Below, in pieces: positions 60,955 through 64,000 of a stretch of DNA of 64,000 nt; position 1 is the first letter of the stretch; the number at the start of each line of letters is the position of its first letter. This stretch comes from Desulfofustis sp. PB-SRB1 (GTDB taxonomy: Bacteria; Desulfobacterota; Desulfobulbia; Desulfobulbales; Desulfocapsaceae). The notes below the pieces were generated by a model. The model ran no database searches and was not told where the DNA came from. It was given only the letters and a program-made list of their open reading frames with translations. The translations under genes and the position numbers were made by a program. The stretch covers positions 310,001 through 374,000 of the forward strand of contig JAEQMT010000038.1 in the NCBI GenBank assembly GCA_016722945.1. The letters run 5' to 3'.

Positions 60955-63222
60955 ATGAACAAGACCTTTTACTGGCGTAACCTAGTAGTATGTGCACTGT
61001 TTCTGTTTTCGCCGATAGCAGCAATGGCTAACGAAAAAGAGACTGGGGTGCAGGAACAAAGTATCATCGATACCAACAAGGCTGCTGAACAGGCCCATGA
61101 AGTAGTTGCCGAGGCGAGTGCTCAGAACAAAAAATTTTTCGTTACCTGGCTGCACCTGCTTGATTCTACGGACGACGCCTATGCAAGCAGCGCCAGTGTG
61201 CTGACCTTTGCTCCCAAAGTTCCTGCCGATTTGGCTCGTGTCCTGAGGTCAACAGTGGTGGAGGGTAAATCGGTCAGCTTCATATCGGTGCTGTGGCGCA
61301 CTATCCTTGCCATCGGTGTCGCCTATCTGCTCATCAGGTCAGTGCTGGCTTTCTGTCGAAAACGTCTGGCCCAGTCGGTAAGGGTCGTGCCATCTGAGGA
61401 CGACGGGGTGTCAAGGGCATGGGTTGGATTACTGAGAAATTTGCCCGACCTTGTCGCGCTGCTCCTGTTTGGAGTGCTTTCCATAGTTATTTTTCTGCTT
61501 TTCGCTGGAGATGTGGGAATAAAAGGACGAATGTTGTTCCAGGCCGTTCTGGGCACGTTTTTGATCTTTATGATTGCCACACTGCTGGGGCGCATCATCT
61601 TCTCTCCGTTCGACCGTGAGACTCGCCCATTTGATATCGCTGAATCGCTGGCAAAACCTCTGTATCGGGCTTTCTATATCTCAATTGGGGCTCTCTTATC
61701 GGGTCTCCTGGTAGTCTATTTCGTTGAACAACTGGGGGCTGCTCCACAGACGGTCTCTTGGGTGATCATTGTGCTGGGCTCAGCAGTCCTGCTCATTTAT
61801 GGATACCTGGTCTACTCCCTCAGACAGCCTATTGCGGATGGACTCCTCGATCAGCTTGAAAAGCAGGAGGCCAGTTCGGTCAAGAAACAACTTGCCAGTT
61901 ACTGGCATGTTCTGGGGCTCATCTACCTGCTGCTGGTCTGGTTTTTCTGGCTGGGACAACATGTGACCGGAACAGGCGGACGAAGCGGTTCGTTCATCGT
62001 CTCCATAACAATCATTCCACTCTATTTCATCTTGAACTATGTGGCTAAAAATCTGATCAGTGGTTCGGTTGAATCCCTGGGCCTCGGGCGGATTTCCGAA
62101 GATGAGTTTCCCGAAAATGCCGATAAAGAATTCAAGGCGGCTGAACGTGAACAAAAGAAACAACGACTTTCACATCGCATTCACCAAATTTTCAAGTTTA
62201 TCCTGTTGGCGGTACTGCTGATCTGGTTTCTCTCGCTCTGGGGCATATCGATCCCCTTTGCCAGCGCCGCCCTCAATGCCGTGTTTGATTCCTTGGTAGC
62301 CATCGCCCTGGCTCTGACCGCCTGGCGCTTCGCCAGCAGTTTCATCGCTAGAAAACTGGAAGAGGCAGAGCCCGAAGAAGAGCAGAAAGAAGAGGATTTC
62401 GATGACGAATTCGGCGGTGCCGCCCAGCGGGGGCGGAGCCACACTCTGCTTCCCGTGCTCCGCAAATTAATAGGCACGGTGCTGGTGGTCATGGTACTGC
62501 TGATCGTCATCTCCTCTCTGGGAGTAAACATCGCACCGCTACTGGCCGGTGCCGGCGTAGTTGGTCTGGCGATCGGCTTCGGAGCCCAGAAACTGGTGTC
62601 CGATGTGCTCTCCGGGTTCTTCTTCCTGCTCGATGACGCCTTCAGGGTTGGCGAATACATGCAGGCGGGATCGATCAAGGGCACGGTCGAGGCAATCACC
62701 CTGCGCAACGTGATGCTCAGGCATCATCGGGGCATGTTGCAGGTGGTGCCGCACAGCGATCTGGGTGCCATCACCAATTACATGCGTGGTGGCATCGTCA
62801 TAAAGTTCCCGCTGGAGTTCCCGTATGACACGAATATCGACCAGGTCCGCAAAATCATCAAGAAGGTCGGCATCGCCATGCTCGAAGATGAGGAACTCGG
62901 CGACGATTTTATTCTGCCGGTCAAATCCCAGGGCGTCAACGAAATTACCAATTCGGTAATGGTGATCAGGGTCAAGTTCACCGCCAAACCGGGCAAGCAA
63001 TTCGTCATCAGGCGTGAGGCCTTTCGCCGGATTACCGAAGCCCTGAATGCCAAGGGAATATACTATGCGCACCGAAAGGTGATCGTCGATTTTCCCGAAG
63101 ATGCCAAGATGGATACCCAGAGTGAACAGGGCCGGCAACAGGCTCTGGAAGCAGGAGCTGCCGCAGCCCTGGCCGTGCAGGCAGATGAGCAACAACAGCA
63201 GGAGAAGAAAACTTTGGAATAA
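60955..63222 (+). CDS. MscS-family mechanosensitive channel, second gene
   Basis: A 755-residue protein with a signal peptide (VVCALFLFSPIAAMA), a periplasmic part and about ten helices. The pore/beta domain reads VNIAPLLAGAGVVGLAIGFGAQKLVSDVLSGFFFLLDDAFRVGEYM and LRNVMLRHHRGMLQVVPHSDLGAI. Low-complexity acidic stretches (EEAEPEEEQKEEDFDDE) and a Gln/Glu-rich tail follow. It is longer than MscS of E. coli (286 aa). The preceding beta-barrel gene is 52 bp upstream, so they may be cotranscribed. Confidence 0.9.
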   Translation: MNKTFYWRNLVVCALFLFSPIAAMANEKETGVQEQSIIDTNKAAEQAHEVVAEASAQNKKFFVTWLHLLDSTDDAYASSASVLTFAPKVPADLARVLRSTVVEGKSVSFISVLWRTILAIGVAYLLIRSVLAFCRKRLAQSVRVVPSEDDGVSRAWVGLLRNLPDLVALLLFGVLSIVIFLLFAGDVGIKGRMLFQAVLGTFLIFMIATLLGRIIFSPFDRETRPFDIAESLAKPLYRAFYISIGALLSGLLVVYFVEQLGAAPQTVSWVIIVLGSAVLLIYGYLVYSLRQPIADGLLDQLEKQEASSVKKQLASYWHVLGLIYLLLVWFFWLGQHVTGTGGRSGSFIVSITIIPLYFILNYVAKNLISGSVESLGLGRISEDEFPENADKEFKAAEREQKKQRLSHRIHQIFKFILLAVLLIWFLSLWGISIPFASAALNAVFDSLVAIALALTAWRFASSFIARKLEEAEPEEEQKEEDFDDEFGGAAQRGRSHTLLPVLRKLIGTVLVVMVLLIVISSLGVNIAPLLAGAGVVGLAIGFGAQKLVSDVLSGFFFLLDDAFRVGEYMQAGSIKGTVEAITLRNVMLRHHRGMLQVVPHSDLGAITNYMRGGIVIKFPLEFPYDTNIDQVRKIIKKVGIAMLEDEELGDDFILPVKSQGVNEITNSVMVIRVKFTAKPGKQFVIRREAFRRITEALNAKGIYYAHRKVIVDFPEDAKMDTQSEQGRQQALEAGAAAALAVQADEQQQQEKKTLE

Positions 63223-63521
63223 AGGGAGCAAGTGCCCATAGAAAGCTATTCATAGAAGTCACGGTGACAGTATCCAAAACAGTACCAGCACGTAACGGTC
63301 AAAACGAAAACCTTTACAATCAATGGCATCATTCCGGCGAAGATGACTACTCAGGGGGGTTGGGAGGATCGACTCAGGCGGGATTCTTCAACAAGCGGGT
63401 GGAGAACACAGCAGTCCAGCAAGGTGGACATAAGGTGGGCACAATCAAAAACATCCCAGAAACGACAGAGACACACTGCCGTGCAGTAATTACAACCAGC
63501 TATTACGCAATGGATGTGTTC
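63223..63521. other. Intergenic stretch without recognised gene
   Basis: About 300 bp between the MscS gene and tRNA-Pro. An open frame runs from 63264 through the tRNA, but its second half is only the antisense of the tRNA and its first half shows no family features. No hairpin, promoter or repeat seen. Confidence 0.5.
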
Positions 63522-63599
<78 letters not shown>

Positions 63600-63612
63600 A
63601 TACCGAAAAAAA

Positions 63613-63639
63613 GAAAAAAACCCGATTAGAAAACCGGGC
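63613..63639 (-). terminator. Rho-independent terminator upstream of tRNA-Pro
   Basis: Minus-strand reading: AGCCCG, GTTTTCTAAT loop, CGGG, then TTTTTTTC and another T run. It lies to the right of the tRNA and so closes the minus-strand gene at the window edge (TPR protein). Confidence 0.65.
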
Positions 63640-63870
63640 TTTACCAATTCTGGCTCCCCGTGGTGGAGTCACTTCGAAACCAGTTTATCGGCCCTTCGAA
63701 AAAAATGAATGATACCACTATTGTTGCCCAGAATCAAGTGAAGGATGGTTCCCTCCCCGCGAACCAAGAGCAATTCCGCTCACCAACACCGGGCACGCTC
63801 GATGCGGGGCAGCCCGGTAGTGATCCGGTTGGTGATGGTGAATTGCGGTTTGAAGGTTTTTCTCATTCGA

Positions 63871-64000
63871 TCACTCAACTTCTCGATCCTTCCAGGCTGT
63901 TTTTTTCTTCACCTCGTCGATGAGAAACCTTACGCCCTGGTTGTCGGACGGGTTCAGCCAGAGCATCTTCTCAAATATCTGCGCCGCCTCGTCAAAGCGT
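63871..64000 (-). CDS. Tetratricopeptide-repeat protein, C-terminal end only
   Basis: The frame enters at the right edge and reads RFDEAAQIFEKMLWLNPSDN, then QGVRFLIDEVKKKTAWKD before the TGA at 63871. The pattern (A..F/Y..A..LNP.D) is a TPR helix pair. Only 42 codons are in the window, so the full protein and its role cannot be judged. Confidence 0.75.
   Translation of the reverse strand, partial: RFDEAAQIFEKMLWLNPSDNQGVRFLIDEVKKKTAWKDREVE

Overview
The window looks like a chromosomal segment of a Gram-negative anaerobe. The combination of a tungsten-type aldehyde:ferredoxin oxidoreductase with its own sulfur-carrier protein, TRAP and TTT solute transporters, a UxaA-family lyase, sigma-54 control, arylsulfatases and beta-barrel outer-membrane proteins is most typical of Desulfobacterota. 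That placement is an inference from gene content; no rRNA or ribosomal protein is present.

Layout. 1-2142: 5' part of a type I restriction-modification operon (HTH protein plus HsdM, leaving the left edge) and a broken BrnT/BrnA toxin-antitoxin locus. 2151-10890: housekeeping block (tRNA-Met, groES-groEL, branched-chain aminotransferase, AI-2E-type permease, amidohydrolase, acetyl-CoA synthetase, small membrane protein). 10894-13230: thymidylate synthase and an aldehyde dehydrogenase. 13290-26275: a long minus-strand catabolic region. Read in the direction of transcription it holds a LarA-type nickel-pincer racemase, a two-subunit UxaA-family lyase closely resembling sulfolactate sulfo-lyase SuyAB, a TTT transporter (TctC-TctA-TctB), a tungsten AOR, a YihU-like hydroxyacid dehydrogenase, a TRAP transporter and a MoaD/ThiS-like sulfur carrier. 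26305-28034: a sigma-54 promoter, a 47-bp perfect palindrome and a divergent sigma-54 activator that very probably controls the region. 28068-33002: an overlapping three-gene operon (HerA-like ATPase, LDH2/MDH2-family dehydrogenase, Ycf46-like AAA ATPase).

33100-37990 is a decayed mobile/accessory zone: IS5-type transposase fragments, a HepT/MntA toxin-antitoxin pair, a MITE with an 11-bp target duplication, a complete IS3-family element and a deletion relic of the same element, a dispersed repeat that cut off a NIPSNAP gene, and a secreted unknown protein. 37995-63222 is a plus-strand envelope and stress region: a MalT/LuxR-type regulator with a small partner, a lipoprotein, an outer-membrane protein, a DUF1254/DUF1214 gene split by one amber codon, a PRC-barrel protein, two arylsulfatases, duplicated gene debris, a patatin lipoprotein, an intact DUF1254/DUF1214 gene, then coiled-coil, AI-2E, YqjD/YqjE-like, DUF1269, CDF-domain and two MscS-family channel genes with a beta-barrel protein. 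The right end has tRNA-Pro and the tail of a TPR protein.

How the genes may work together. The central region reads as a C3-organosulfonate pathway: uptake of DHPS or sulfolactate (TRAP, TTT), DHPS/sulfolactaldehyde interconversion (YihU-like enzyme), oxidation of sulfolactaldehyde (W-AOR or the NAD(P)-dependent aldehyde dehydrogenase), stereochemical adjustment of sulfolactate (LarA-type racemase, or the LDH2-family enzyme) and C-S cleavage to pyruvate and sulfite (SuyAB-like lyase). Acetyl-CoA synthetase lies nearby but shows no sign of co-regulation. The racemase next to the lyase is the part most likely to be undescribed.
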